A stretch of 64,000 bases of DNA from assembly GCF_963924675.1 (NCBI RefSeq), contig NC_089226.1:52531124-52595123 (forward strand). Reading direction: 5' to 3'. A program made the translations under genes and the position numbers. This stretch comes from Phocoena phocoena. Taxonomy: Eukaryota > Chordata > Mammalia > Artiodactyla > Phocoenidae. Shown here one piece after another: positions 22,081-33,328 of the stretch (positions within the stretch are counted from its first letter, which is position 1; each line of letters starts with the position of its first letter). The notes below the pieces were generated by a model. It worked only from the letters and a program-made list of their open reading frames with translations, was not told the DNA's origin and did not search any database.

Positions 22081-23534
22081 TTTTCTCCTTCACACCCAAT
22101 AGGGTGCTCCTTGGGGCAGGATATGACATTTTTTTCCCTACCACTTTCGTCTCCACAGGAGATACTCAACCTTTATACCACCCAGGGGTGCTCCATGTGC
22201 TGCTTTCCAAATCAACAGAGGGTAGCAAGGAGCTGAAGCTGGACTTAACTAGCCCAGCCCCTCAAAGAATTCTCAGAGAGAAGCCTTGCTTTTGGGGATG
22301 ACTAAGTCCAGTGTTCCATTAAAAGCGCCCAGAAATGTGTATATAATTGATAAATAATGAATTGATTTTAAAAATGATTTCTGGGAGCTTTGAACAATGC
22401 CTCAGAGAAATATATAGAGGGTCAAGAAGCCGGGAACTCCAAAGGAAAATAAGATATTAGAAGATTCCTTAACTTGTATACCACCCAAACAGGAAATGAA
22501 CCTTACTTAAAACTTGTCCTACAAGGTCTTATACTCTGGGCATAACCATCCTTATTCTAAACTGCCCTTTGGGTAGAACTAGTTCAACTGCTTTCTTATT
22601 AAATCTAGAAGAAATTATTTTATGTTAGGATTACGTAAAGAGTCTCCAAAGGCCTTGTAATAAACATCTGAATAATGTCACCAGGTGACTACATGCATTT
22701 CATAGCAAATTCAGCTTATGTACATGCACATGAAAACAAATAAACAACAACAACAAAAAACAAACACTGTGTGAATTCTATGGCCCAGAGTATCTATGGG
22801 AAATATTATTGTCTTGTTCTAGCTCAGAAACCCTTCTTTTATTGCATTTTTAAAAGTCTCTGATCATTTTCTATATCCTACATTGCCTTTCACTGGACTT
22901 TCCTTAACAATGTTGATAAACTAATGGCAAAAATTTTCGTAATTTCTCTATCTGTAATTACTCAAGCTCCTGATTTGAAATACAAAATCCTTAGTAATTG
23001 AATTTCTATCGTTCTAGCTGATGCTTTGGCTACTTGTTTCTACAATTGTTCAGGACAGGGACTTAAGGAGGACCCTCCTCTAATTATGTGCTCCCCAAAC
23101 ATGCCTGTTCTGTCTTCCTGCAATAGACTTGTCTCTGCAGTAGTTGGTTGATGGGAGAGAGATTGGCATGAAAAAGATGAGTTCTATGCTGAGTGCTACC
23201 TACAAAAGGCTTTCTCATTTTGAATAAATGAATGGCTCTTAGATTAGTTTCTACGTTATTCAGTCAGACATTGTCCCCACACGCCTATGAGGGATTTCTT
23301 TCATGCCCACTTAGACATGGGTTTTACTATAATGGCAGGAGGTTTCTCTTCTCTTCAGAATACAAGTTATACCTGGCAGATAAACTGTACTCAGAGCACT
23401 ACTAAAGTCAAAAGAAGGATTTTTTGGTGGTTTCGTTTTTTAAATCCTCTTGACTTATCAGCAGTGTTGTAGAGGAAGCTACTTGGATAAAAGACTCAGA
23501 TGAACTTGTGATTGTATTATTAATAATAAAGAAT
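22081..23534. other. Unassigned sequence
   Basis: No recognisable repeat or gene over about 1.4 kb, the longest such stretch in the left half. A short AACAACAACAAAAAACAAAC tract lies at about 22745. If any part is under constraint it would need cross-species alignment to show. Confidence 0.45.
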
Positions 23535-23715
23535 ATTAGAAGCTAAAATTATTAGGTGCTTACCATGTAGGAGCACAGTGCTAGGCACTTTAGTTACTGT
23601 ATCCTGCTTAATCCTCACAATGAGAGAGCTGTAACTATCACTCATTTTGTAGATGAGAAAACAGACTTAAAGAGGAGAAATGACTTGACTAGGTGTTTAC
23701 TCTTAAATGATGTGT
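23535..23715 (-). repeat. MIR SINE
   Basis: AGCACAGTGCTAGGCACTTT, then TAATCCTCACAATGAGAGAG, then AGATGAGAAAACAGACTTAA is a clear reversed MIR. Confidence 0.85.
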
Positions 23716-23794
23716 AAATTTTAAAATCGTTTGATTGTTCCCGTAGATGCTGAAAGAGCTGTGGAGTTATACAGGAACCTATACAATAGCCAAG

Positions 23795-23935
23795 GCACAT
23801 GCTGATGTAGTCATCTTACTGATAAGGAAACTGAGGTTCAGAATATGTGAGTGGACGTGCCCCAGATTTCACTGCTAGGTTATCTTGGAGCTGAATTCAC
23901 ACCAGATCTTCTGGTTTTAAATGCACTTTTCACCC
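23795..23935 (-). repeat. MIR SINE fragment
   Basis: GATAAGGAAACTGAGGTTCA, then CACTGCTAGGTTATCTTGGA and GAGCTGAATTCACACCAG match the reversed MIR core and 5' part. Confidence 0.75.
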
Positions 23936-24004
23936 AGTATAGGTGATGTAACTTTCAAAGCCTTTGTAAGGTGAAAGGTAAAGGAGAAGGTCCATGACCA
24001 AACA

Positions 24005-24195
24005 GCATGTGGGTTAATTTGGATTCAGTCAGATTTATCTCTCTGAACCTGGGCTTCTTCATCTGAAATAAATAAATAAATATATAAGTTTGTAAATACT
24101 TAGAAAGTCCTAGTCAGGATTAGCAATAGTTTATCAAAGCTCCTGTCCTTACTTCTGGTATATAATAGGCGCTCAAAAAAGTAGGAGCATCTACT
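24005..24195 (+). repeat. MIR SINE fragment
   Basis: GTGGGTTAATTTGGATTCAG, then CTGAACCTGGGCTTCTTCAT, then ATAATAGGCGCTCAAAAAAG fit a plus-strand MIR with an AAATAAATAAAT expansion at 24066-24082. Confidence 0.6.
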
Positions 24196-24429
24196 ATGTT
24201 TAGTTAAAGTGGACATGGAGCTAGTATGTGTTCATTTGCTCACTGATTAATATGTGAAGTGATGGTGGGATTTTTATCATAAATCTGTCCCCATCCCTCT
24301 CGGAGTTTACATTTACATTGTGGAAAGATGAGGTAAGATTTTGATAGCACCTTCCTCTCTCATTGCAAGTTGGGTTCTCCGGCAAACGTGTTTGAACAAG
24401 TAGGGACCATTATTCAATGTGTCACTCAA

Positions 24430-24835
24430 AATTAAGTACAGAAAACATGCCACTCAAGATATTTTAAGCAAGAATGGATTTAATATAGGGAATCAGTGGA
24501 TTACAAGTTCACTGCATAAGAAATGGACTGTAATCTGGGTCTCCAAGAAAGTCTCCTAAACAATACAACTAACCCATAGGGAAGCTACCATCCTTGGTTA
24601 CTTCTGGAGCTGCCTCGTCCCTCAAACCTGTCACCACTGCTGCCCCCATTACAGACACCCAAATTATGGTGAAAGTAAACCCGTATCTTCACGCCAGGGA
24701 ATAAGAAGTTGTGTCAAGGAGCATATGTCACCACGGTTGTTGCTGCTTCTCCCAGCCACCCAAGAAGCTGGGTATGGGATGCTGCTGCAGAGAATCTTCA
24801 CATTCCCACCATGTTCCTGTGTAGACACAACAAAA
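24430..24835. repeat. Unresolved dispersed-repeat-like segment
   Basis: TTAAGCAAGAATGGATTTAA and TATAGGGAATCAGTGGATTA recall an old dispersed repeat that carries a 'ttaagcaaaaagggaatttattgg' type motif. I cannot assign it. Confidence 0.35.
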
Positions 24836-25049
24836 AAGAGAAGAAAAATGCCTCTGTCTAAATTCTGACTTCAGATCTAAGGAAAATATATCTAACAACA
24901 CTTTATACCCAGAACACTACAGATAAAGAAATGTAGTTTTTGGCTTAGCTTTTCAAACTCTCCCAAGAGAAAGAATTTGGGATGGAAGTTGAATGAATAT
25001 TCAGCACACTCATTTTCCTAGACCAGTATGATATTCACACGGGGGAATC

Positions 25050-25275
25050 ATTACATGATTTGGGGGAAAGTGACGTCACATAACTGACCTTCAGTTTCCT
25101 CATTTCCAATGAGGAATTAGAATCTAAAGTTGTTATTGTGAGATTGACATGAGATGATGTATAAGTTGCTTGACATATCATTCCCTCAATAAATGATAAT
25201 TCTGTATGAAACATAAAGTATATACAGAGCTCAGCACGGTATATTGCATGTAGTAAATGTTCAGTAAAAATATGT
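25050..25275 (+). repeat. MIR SINE
   Basis: CTTCAGTTTCCTCATTTCCA, then ATTGACATGAGATGATGTAT, then AGCTCAGCACGGTATATTGC and AGTAAATGTTCAGTAAA are in order. Confidence 0.8.
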
Positions 25276-25339
25276 GTTGCAACTGTGAACTGCATTATTT
25301 GGAGATAAATTATGTTCCAAGATGTAGTCCAAAAAAAAA

Positions 25340-25440
25340 CTATGTTCCAGGGCTTATGCCAAATGCTTTACTTGCCTTATTGCATTTAATCTTCTGTAAG
25401 TGAGCTCCTATTATTATTTGGTTCAAGACATAGAAGTAAT
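25340..25440 (-). repeat. MIR SINE fragment
   Basis: TTATGCCAAATGCTTTACTT, then TTGCATTTAATCTTCTGTAA and CTCCTATTATTATTTGG fit a reversed MIR 3' half. Confidence 0.65.
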
Positions 25441-25904
25441 CTTATGTGAAGACACCAGAGTCTCAACCATTTCTTGAATACTTGGTATTCTTCATAGCAT
25501 TCCTGGGGGACTCATACTGTCAATGAGCATGTGATTGTAAATACAGAACCTTCACATTGAATCCTGGATGCTACTGTATCCATAAACTTCCCTAAGAAGA
25601 GAAGTTTCTTTTTTGTTAAAAAGAAAAAGTTATTCAGGGCATGGGGTTCAAACATGCCTAATCTGGGTGAGGGTTCACTTTGAGACTATCAAATAATTGA
25701 CTACATCTGTTGGCTCACTGTGGGAATTGAAGTAGCTGACCTCTCATATATATTTTTAAACAAGAATACGTGTGTTAAATTTATAAGTCCAACCCAAGGC
25801 CCCATGAGTCCATACCAGATACCCAACTAATACATTACCCAACCATGACGTTGTTCAGTCTCCTGGAATGCTCTCTCTGCTCAGCATGGAATAAACATGT
25901 ACAG
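25441..25904. other. Unassigned sequence
   Basis: No repeat or gene recognised. Confidence 0.45.
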
Positions 25905-26110
25905 AGAGAGCAATAACTTTGGCTTTATACAAACCTGAGTTCAGTTCCCACCTTGGCCACTTCTTATCTCTGTGATCTACCATCTCAAATCCTCAATGTC
26001 CTCCTACGCAAAATGGGGATGCTTATTTCCTAGGTTGTTGTGAGGATTAGAGATTGTAATGTTTATAAAACGGGCGGTATGGTAATGAACATGTAGTTCA
26101 TAATATTGCC
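25905..26110 (+). repeat. MIR SINE
   Basis: AACCTGAGTTCAGTTCCCAC, then CTTGGCCACTTCTTATCTCT, then TAGGTTGTTGTGAGGATTAG is a clear MIR. Confidence 0.85.
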
Positions 26111-26564
26111 ATTACTTTTATCAGTAAAATACTGCAGTAAGTGTATTGAAATTACCTTTGCTCATTTTACTTAGAATTCTATTTATTCAGTGTTTAGATT
26201 CTGAAGGTAAATGTCAGAGAATTCTGCTTCCAAGAGATTATTTTCGAGTACATTTTTGTTTGAGGATGTTTAGCCTGGCAATGATGGAGAAAGAATGCAC
26301 AAATCAATTGGCGTGTACCCTCCAGAATATAGTAGCTTAAATGAACAGCTTAATTTGCATTCTCCAGAAGTAGTATTTATCTGGAAACTGCTTGCTATTT
26401 CATAGTGGCAAAAGATCTTACTTTAGTGACATTTTAAAATAGGGCAGGTAGTCCTGTTTGGGATGTGTAACCTCCTTAATGAAGTCCTCACCTCCACCTC
26501 CATGCCAGTCAAATGAGAATTAATGTGTTCTTTCAGCTCTTTGAAAGATGCAAAAATGTATACA
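26111..26564. other. Unassigned sequence
   Basis: No repeat or gene recognised. Confidence 0.45.
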
Positions 26565-26745
26565 AAGGGAGTATGTTCTAGTGGCAATAAGGTAGGACTT
26601 AGAATCAAAGGAGTCTACCTTGGGTTTGAGAGTAAACGTGAAAAGTTCCTGAACCTCTTTGAGCCAGATCCTTTGCCTATGAAATGGTGATAAAATAAAA
26701 CCAGGTTCATAGATTTTCTGTGAGAATTAAAAATAAGCCAGTGTC
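26565..26745 (+). repeat. MIR SINE
   Basis: TTCCTGAACCTCTTTGAGCC, then TTTGCCTATGAAATGGTGAT and TTTTCTGTGAGAATTAA follow the MIR order. A second MIR in the same orientation begins about 12 bases later. Confidence 0.75.
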
Positions 26746-26756
26746 TCTCAAAATGA

Positions 26757-26990
26757 AGTGAGTGGTTGAAAGTACAGACTCTGGAGTCAAATGGACAGTG
26801 TTCGACTCTCAGCTTCACCACTGACTGACTAATTGACCTTGAGCATGCTACTTAACCTTTCTGTAGCCAGTTTCCTCATATGAAGAAAAGTAAAGGGGAG
26901 GAGCAAGTTTTACAACCCATAAGACATTAAGAAGACTGTTAAGAGTATTAAATGGGATCATGCATATTAGTAAGTGAGCAGTGAATATGA
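26757..26990 (+). repeat. MIR SINE
   Basis: TACAGACTCTGGAGTCAAAT, then CACCACTGACTGACTAATTG, then TACTTAACCTTTCTGTAGCC is a well-preserved MIR 5' half with a degraded 3' half. Confidence 0.85.
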
Positions 26991-27069
26991 AGTATTGCTA
27001 CAATGGTTTCGATAAACTGTGTTGGTTTCATTATGACCCTTCTCATACTGTGCTAAATGATGATTTGCT

Positions 27070-27215
27070 TCCATGTCTGTCATCCTAGCTAGGATGCAAG
27101 TTCCTTGAGGACAGATGCCATGGCATACTCTTCTTTGTCATGCATGCCCAGCATGGTATTTTGCACAAAATAGGGTCTCTGAAATACTTGATAAATAAAT
27201 TCTTGGATCATTTTA
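27070..27215 (+). repeat. L2 LINE 3' end
   Basis: AGGATGCAAGTTCCTTGAGG, then CATGCATGCCCAGCATGGTA, then a GATAAATAAAT tail match the L2 3' terminus. Confidence 0.8.
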
Positions 27216-27767
27216 GGAAGAATCCAGAGCAAGTGAACCACACATTCAATGCACTTTGACCTTCCTTGCTGATGCACTGTGATACATCCGTCTCTGTGGC
27301 ACACGCTATAAGATATAGAAAGAATGAGTGCAACTATGCACTTGTATTGAAAACAGTCCACTTGAAAACTAATAATGAAACGGGTCTTTAAAATGTGAGA
27401 AGCTCAATTCTAGCTCAAGGTACTTTTCAGAGCTATGATGGCCGTTTAGGAGCACAGATCCGTGTTCTCAAGTAACTCATGTATCTCTTCATCCATGTAA
27501 AAATAAACCAGACAGGGAACCAAAAGCCATGGCTTCTCATCTCTACTAACCATATATTTCCTGTATCATTTTGGTAAAATAATCAGTCTCCCTTGATTAA
27601 ATTACCTAACTATTATATAAAACAATCTGTGGCTTTATACCTTTAGTCTTTGTAAATGTCATTCATTTCAACTACATTCACTTAGAAATCTCAGAACAGT
27701 TTTCCAATGTGCTTTGTTAAGATTCATATTCAGGAACTAAATATTAGGTCCTATGTTGGCATTCTTT
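27216..27767. other. Unassigned AT-rich sequence
   Basis: No repeat or gene is clear; a weak MIR-like patch lies near 27545-27615. Confidence 0.45.
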
Positions 27768-28130
27768 ACTTAAAACCCTCCAAGTGCTTTTTGTGCACTC
27801 AGAATAAAGTCTAAGTTCATATCATAGCCGACAAAATACCGCATGATCTAACCCTAACGTCTACCCCTCCCACTCTGCTCATTGTTCTCCAGTTATAGCA
27901 GCCTGTCTGTTGTTTTCTCAGACCTTCAAAGTTCTGCCTAATCCCTCTGCCTGGACGACTCTATCCCCAGATATCTACATGGTTCACTTTGCCCTTCCTT
28001 GAGATCTTTGCTCAAATGACACTTCCTTATAGTTTTCATCCCTGACAACTTTATCGAAAATTGCTCCCCACCTTACCCCTTTACACAGCTTTATTTTTGT
28101 TCATGAATCATTTGTATTCTTAATTTATTA
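27768..28130 (+). repeat. L2 LINE fragment
   Basis: AAACCCTCCAAGTGCTTTTT, then GATCTAACCCTAACGTCTAC, CTGCCTGGACGACTCTATCC and TTTGCTCAAATGACACTTCC follow L2 in order. Confidence 0.88.
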
Positions 28131-28139
28131 TCCGAGCAT

Positions 28140-29090
28140 GCATGCATTTAACAAATCTATGTTGAGCTTCTAATCTGCGCCTTGTTTTGAGAGGCGTCCT
28201 GTAGGTTTTTGAGGCACACGAGCTGTTCTCAAAAATCTGTGTAGAGAATATATAAATGAAAGGGAACTGTGGTTCAGTGATTTAAACACTATGATGGGGG
28301 TGTACAAGGAGTGCTAGCTATGGAAGCAATAAAGGAGTCACGTAATCAGGCTGAAGATTTGAGGAAGGCTTCCTAGAGAGTGCTTGCTAAACTGACCCTT
28401 TAAGGTTGAGCAGGAATTATCCAAGTGAAAGAGGATGAGAACACTTCTCTGGGCAGAATGAAGACCAATTTCAAGATATAAAAGAGGAAAGGGGGCGCTG
28501 GCACTTTTGAAAAACTGAAGGACACTCATGGCTAGAATGCTGTATTTTAAGGGGGAAGGAAATGAGGCAATGGAAGAGGTTTCAGATGGTTTGAAATCCA
28601 GGCAAGGGGCAGACCATGGACCATTATAGCAACTTTGATACTATTGCAGGGACAATAGAAATCATTGAAGAGTTTTAAGAAGAATGACTTGATAAAATTT
28701 TTTTGTTTGTTTAAATCCCTCTAGTTATAGGATGTCAAATGGACTAGAAGGGTTAATGCTGAATTAAGATGCTGTTGCAACAGCACAAATGAGACACAGT
28801 GAAGGCCAAGATGAAGAACATAGTGGTGAGAATGAAGAGAAGTGTCTGAAATTAGGAGGCATGTGAGGACTGTTTAGAAGTCTGGCATGAGAGAGAAGTA
28901 GAGCCCAAACATGACACTGACATTTCTGGTGGTGTCCAGGGGAATCATTTATTAAGGTGAGGTGCAAAACACAGGAGGTTAGGTGAGTTTGGGTAGAAAG
29001 ATAATGAGTTCTGTTTTGAAACTCATATCTATCTTTGGGTAGAAAGATAATGAGTTCTGTTTTGAAACTCATGCAAGACCTCCAAAAGGA
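28140..29090 (-). repeat. L2 LINE fragment, long
   Basis: After an L2-like TTTAACAAATCTATGTTGAG start, reversed L2 features continue: GAGGAAGGCTTCCTAGAGAG, then ATCATTGAAGAGTTTTAAGA and AGAATGACTTGATAAAATTT. It abuts a plus-strand L2, so two L2 copies meet head to head or one was inverted. A recent 46-bp duplication lies at its right end. Confidence 0.75.
28988..29072. repeat. Tandem duplication, 46-bp period, 39-bp perfect copies
   Basis: A 39-base block starting TTTGGGTAGAAAGATAATGA occurs at 28988-29026 and, without a mismatch, at 29034-29072, separated by ATCTATC. Identity against an old diverged L2 background means the duplication is recent. Confidence 0.97.
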
Positions 29091-29599
29091 GATGGATTAA
29101 ATATCTCTGGTTTCTCCCTCCAGTTATAAATTAATTATTACATTGCTTTTTTTTAATGTTTATTACATTGCTTTTTTTTAAGTTACTTTGTATCTTTAAT
29201 AAATCTTCCACTATGCATAAACTTATCATTAAATATTTGCTAGTTTATTTATTTGCAGGCATTTCAAGTGAATATTTAAGCTGCCTTGGAATTTAGGACC
29301 TTATAATTTAAACAGATTCACATATATTACACAACACAACTCTTAACCTTGCTAGGCTTCAGAGATCTAATGGAAAACAAAATAAAACAGAGCTGAGTGG
29401 ACTTGGGGCTAGAAGTAATAAATGTAGGATGCAGTCACTTAGTAGCACTATAGTTAAGGATAGTAGGATATGTACATAAAAACTGCCATGCACTGAAATA
29501 GCCTCAATATCATACAGGTCATTTAGGGGGCTAATCACCATTTCAAATATTCCACTCTACTTTCTCAATGAATGCATTCTTCCTCGCCCTCAGTCTGTC
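29091..29599. other. Unassigned AT-rich sequence
   Basis: Contains a near-duplicate ATTACATTGCTTTTTTTTAA block at about 29135 and 29162. No gene or repeat family recognised. Confidence 0.5.
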
Positions 29600-29795
29600 A
29601 TCATTATAACTAACAATTACTGAGCAAATACCTCAGGCATTATATCTGTAAATCCTCAAAATAGTCTTATGAGTAGGTGCTATATTATGCCCATTTTATA
29701 GATGACAGATCTGAGACTTTGAATGTTTTAAGTATATTTACAAGGTCAAAAGATAATAAGTGGTGGCACCTGAACTTAAACTAGGTCTGTCCGTA
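29600..29795 (-). repeat. MIR SINE
   Basis: AATTACTGAGCAAATACCTC, then AAATAGTCTTATGAGTAGGT, then CCCATTTTATAGATGACAGA is a clear reversed MIR. Confidence 0.85.
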
Positions 29796-29954
29796 AGATT
29801 TTGTATAAAAATTGTCATTGCTCATGTAAATTATGCTACAAAGAAATGATTACAGATAATAATGTACACTGATTGCACAGACTTTTCCATGTATAATTAA
29901 GTCATTTAATTCTACCTGTGAGGAAGACATCTGCAAATTGGGGAGGAAAATGTC

Positions 29955-30050
29955 TATTTCAGAGGGTTGATGTTAATATTAAATATGTTTCTACGTGAAA
30001 TGACAGCATGGCCTGGCATAGTAAGCATCATGGATGTAGTAGTTGATATA
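29955..30050 (+). repeat. MIR SINE fragment
   Basis: GAGGGTTGATGTTAATATTA followed by GGCCTGGCATAGTAAGCATC matches the MIR 3' half. Confidence 0.6.
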
Positions 30051-30064
30051 TCATCATCATCATC

Positions 30065-30205
30065 GTTCTTCTAAATTTTCCTATGAACAAAGGAAGACAA
30101 GCTAAGTACCTTGCTCAAGATGACATCATAATGATGGTGGAGCCAGGATTTAATTCTGAATCTAGCTAATTGTGGGGTTAAATGTTCTTTACACAGAGCA
30201 TCATC
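30065..30205 (-). repeat. MIR SINE fragment
   Basis: CTAAGTACCTTGCTCAAGAT, then GGTGGAGCCAGGATTTAATT matches the reversed MIR 5' half. Confidence 0.7.
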
Positions 30206-30425
30206 TTAAAGAATTGACTTCCTGGGTAATGAATGACTTACATTTGGCAGTCATCATCAAATGACAAAATCCAAGTTTTATTATTGTCATTTGGCTTCCT
30301 GTTTGATGATCATCATATTATAGGGTTATACAATTGTGTTAAATATATTTGACTATGTATCCATTTCTCTATGTACTCCAGCTCAAAAGTCTAAGTAATA
30401 TGCAACTCACTGAGTGATTTGAACA

Positions 30426-30426
<1 letters not shown>

Positions 30427-30465
<39 letters not shown>
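30427..30465. repeat. (CA)n microsatellite
   Basis: About 19 uninterrupted CA units. The flanks (30206-30426 and 30466-30800) hold nothing recognisable. Confidence 0.97.
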
Positions 30466-30468
<3 letters not shown>

Positions 30469-30804
30469 TAGTAAAAATGTCCACTTATGGATCTAAAATG
30501 CAATTTACAGGGAAAGTTCACAAAGCTGTGAGCTTTATGAGAAAGGGCAGGCATCTGTCTTACACATAATTGGAATTCACAACACAGTATAGTACAGTTG
30601 CCATGCATCTGTTAAAGGCCAAAAAATTTATTAGAGCACATTAAAAATTATAGGCATTCCCTTTGGATAAAGGAATCCCTCAGTAATATGCAACATTACT
30701 AGGAGAAAACTCTTAGAGGAAGAACAATGATGGCAGATCACAGACAGTGACACATCTTTGTGCTCATGCAATGCTGAATATTGTTTGAGAATAATTTTAT
30801 CACT

Positions 30805-30925
30805 CTGTTCTTTTATTCAATAAAGATTTCTTAGTGATTACTACATGTTGGCAGTACTCTATGTAATAGAGATACAAAATTATTCAAACTGCTGTCTTCA
30901 TGGAATTTACATTCTAGTGGCTACT
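30805..30925 (-). repeat. L2 LINE 3' end
   Basis: TTATTCAATAAAGATTTCTT, then GTAATAGAGATACAAAATTA, then ATGGAATTTACATTCTAGTG match the reversed L2 3' end. Confidence 0.75.
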
Positions 30926-31154
30926 AACTAGCTTTATCATTACACCTGTTATGGACATCCTCTAAATGGAAGAAAATCAACTGACTGTATGGAGCTTTTG
31001 GGAAATAGTTAAGAACAAGCTTGTATAAATTCTGCATATACATTTTTAAAGTGTCATGTAAGTATAACATATGTGTTTCCTTATCTATAATATGAAGAGA
31101 AAACCATTTTTTCAAGCTATCACATAGGTTAATGGTTAGGATAAAATATATACA

Positions 31155-31317
31155 TGACATACCACTAACTCCCTGGAGGACCTTGGGCATGTCACCTTGT
31201 GGAACAAAACACCTACCTCCAAATCCATAAACCTTAGTTTCCTCTTTGTAAAATGAAAGGGATTTACTTCCAGCACTGACAGTCTATGATTCTATTAAAA
31301 AAAAAAAAAAAAAAAAC
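31155..31317 (+). repeat. MIR SINE fragment followed by poly(A)
   Basis: GAGGACCTTGGGCATGTCAC, then TTAGTTTCCTCTTTGTAAAA, then a poly(A) run at 31295-31316. The poly(A) may be a chance expansion, since MIR does not end that way. Confidence 0.7.
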
Positions 31318-31589
31318 TTAACAGTAATTAGTTTGAAATGGGTAGTATAAAACTATTTACTGCAGTGGGCTCAGCTCTGCAATTCCCTGGTTCTCCATCT
31401 GTAAGAATTGTGTAGTAAGAAGATGAGAAAGAATCAAGTGGAGTCCAAGCTGAGGCACTAAATGGGGAAATATGGTGGGGCCAGCAGTCCAAATGCTAGT
31501 GTGCAAAGAGCTTATCAAACAGGGACTTGATCTAGGCCAGTACCCCCATTCCCAGAGAAAGCCCATCTTGACCTTCAACACAGTCGAGT

Positions 31590-31767
31590 CAACAAGAGAT
31601 TCTGGGTAATCTGCCTGGCTTGAAGCTGAAACACAGACAGTTGTGGGAGTTCCACCTACTAGCTGTCTGACCATGGACAAGAAATAACCTCTATGTACCT
31701 TGGTGTCCTCATCTGTAAAATGATATTATAATAGTAAAAATTATTATAGTAACACCTACTTCAGGGG
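31590..31767 (+). repeat. MIR SINE
   Basis: TACTAGCTGTCTGACCATGG, then GTGTCCTCATCTGTAAAATG and AACACCTACTTCAG follow the MIR order. Confidence 0.8.
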
Positions 31768-31989
31768 AATTTCTGCTTCTGGGAAGATGAGGTAGAGATT
31801 CTTTACCTGAGCACTCCTGCCAAGCACAACTAAAAGCCATGGACAATATATGTAAAACAAACATAAGGAGACTCTGAAAGGTGGAGAGAAGAAGGTAGAC
31901 TTCCTAGGCACGTCAGGATCCAAAAAAAACAACACAATGGTGAGGTCCCTGGATTTTATTTTTATCTCATATATGAAGACTTAGAACTG
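31768..31989 (+). mobile_element. L1M LINE, 5' end segment (host of the nest)
   Basis: CTTCTGGGAAGATGAGGTAG begins an old L1 5' UTR, continuing with CTAAAAGCCATGGACAATAT and GACTCTGAAAGGTGGAGAGA. The same element resumes at 33329 after an inserted L1, at 36531 after a second, and probably at 38157 and 42427. Confidence 0.75.
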
Positions 31990-32617
31990 GGTCATAAGGT
32001 AGTTCTATTTTTAGTTTTTTAAGGAACCTCCATACTGTTCTCCATAATGGCTGTATCAATTTACATTCCCACCAACAGTGCAAGAGGGTTCCCTTTCCTC
32101 CACACCCTCTCCAGCATTTATTGTTTCTATATTTTTTGATGATGGCTATTTTGACTGGTGTGAGATGATATCTCATTGTAGTTTTGATTTGCATTTCTCT
32201 AATGATTAATGATGTTGAGCATTCTTTCATGTGTTTGTTGGCAATCTGTATGTCTTCTTTGGAGAAATGTCTATTTAGGTCTTCTGCCCATTTTTGGATT
32301 GGGTTGTTTGTTTTTTTAATATTGAGCTGCATGAGCTGCTTGTAAATTTTAGAGATTAATCCTTTGTCAGTTGCTTCATTTGCAAATATTTTCTCCCATT
32401 CTGAGGGTTGTCTTTTGGTCTTGTTTATGGTTTCCTTTGCTGTGCAAAATCTTTTAAGTTTCATTAGGTCCCATTTGTTTATTTTTGTTTTTATTTCCAT
32501 TTCTCTAGGAGCTGGGTCAAAAAGGATCTTGCTGTGATTTATGTCATAGAGTGTTCTGCCTATGTTTTCCTCTAAGAGTTTGATAGTGTCTGGCCTTACA
32601 GTTAGGTCTTTAATCCA
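31990..32617 (-). pseudogene. L1 ORF2 C-terminal fragment (inverted part)
   Basis: On the minus strand this encodes the ORF2 region after the reverse transcriptase, open for about 170 codons. It includes [34 protein letters not shown] and the cysteine motif [18 protein letters not shown], which human L1 shares almost unchanged. The frame runs out where the inverted segment ends; the upstream part is shifted or lost. It is not functional alone. Confidence 0.88.
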
Positions 32618-33314
32618 TACGACCCAGCAATCCCACTACTGGGCATATACCCTGAGAAAACCATGATTCAAAAAGAGTCGTGTACCAAAATGTCCACTGC
32701 AACTTTATTTACAATAGCCAGGACATGGAAGTAACCTATGTGTCCATCAACAGATGAATGGATAAAGAAGGTGTGGCAAAATATACAATGGAATATTACT
32801 CAGCCATAAAAAGAAACAAAATTGAGTTATTTGTAGTGAGGTGGATGGATCTAGAGTCTGTCATACAGAGTGAAGTAAGGCAGAAAGAGAAAAACAAATA
32901 CCGTATGCTAACACATATATATATGGAATCTAAGAAAAAAAAAAGGTCATGAAGAACCTTGGGATAAGACAGGAATAAAGACACAGACTTACTAGAGCAT
33001 GGACTTGAGGATATGGGGAGGGGGAAGGGTAAGCTGTGACAAAGTGAGAGAGTGACATGGACATATATACACTACCAAACGTAAAATAGAGAGCTAGTGG
33101 GAAGCAGCCGCATAGCACAGGGAGATCAGCTCGGTGCTTTGTGACCACCTAGAAGGGTGGGATAGGGAGGGTGGGAGGGAGGGAGACTCAAGAGGGAAGA
33201 GATATGGGAACATGTGTGTATGTGTAACTGAGTCACTTTGTTATAAAGCAGAAACTAACACACTATTGTAAAGCAATTATGCTCCAATAAAGATGTTAAA
33301 AAATAATTTTAAAA
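32618..33314 (+). pseudogene. L1 ORF2 C-terminus plus 3' UTR (direct part)
   Basis: The last part of ORF2 reads WNTTQQ-less but recognisable as CPLQLYLQ-like then [17 protein letters not shown] and [17 protein letters not shown]. The 3' UTR follows, with GGGAAGCAGCCGCATAGCAC and CACTTTGTTATAAAGCAGAA, ending in CAATAAAGATGTTAAAAAAT, the usual L1 terminus here. Confidence 0.85.
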
Positions 33315-33328
33315 AAGACTTAGAACTG

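Larger units (their letters stand above)
31990..33314. mobile_element. L1 with inverted 5' segment (twin-primed insertion)
   Basis: The left part (31990-32617) is L1 ORF2 on the minus strand; the right part (about 32618-33314) is the plus-strand ORF2 end, 3' UTR and tail. A perfect 14-bp TSD, AAGACTTAGAACTG, at 31976-31989 and 33315-33328 shows that both parts entered in one event. The two breakpoints lie close together in the L1, both at the GACCCAGCAATCCC region: the inverted part ends about where the direct part starts. That is the signature of twin priming, in which the reverse transcriptase starts from both target strands. Confidence 0.95.

Noticed and set aside
28988..29072. CRISPR-like direct repeats
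   Set aside because: Only two copies in eukaryotic DNA, without regular spacers; it is a simple tandem duplication.
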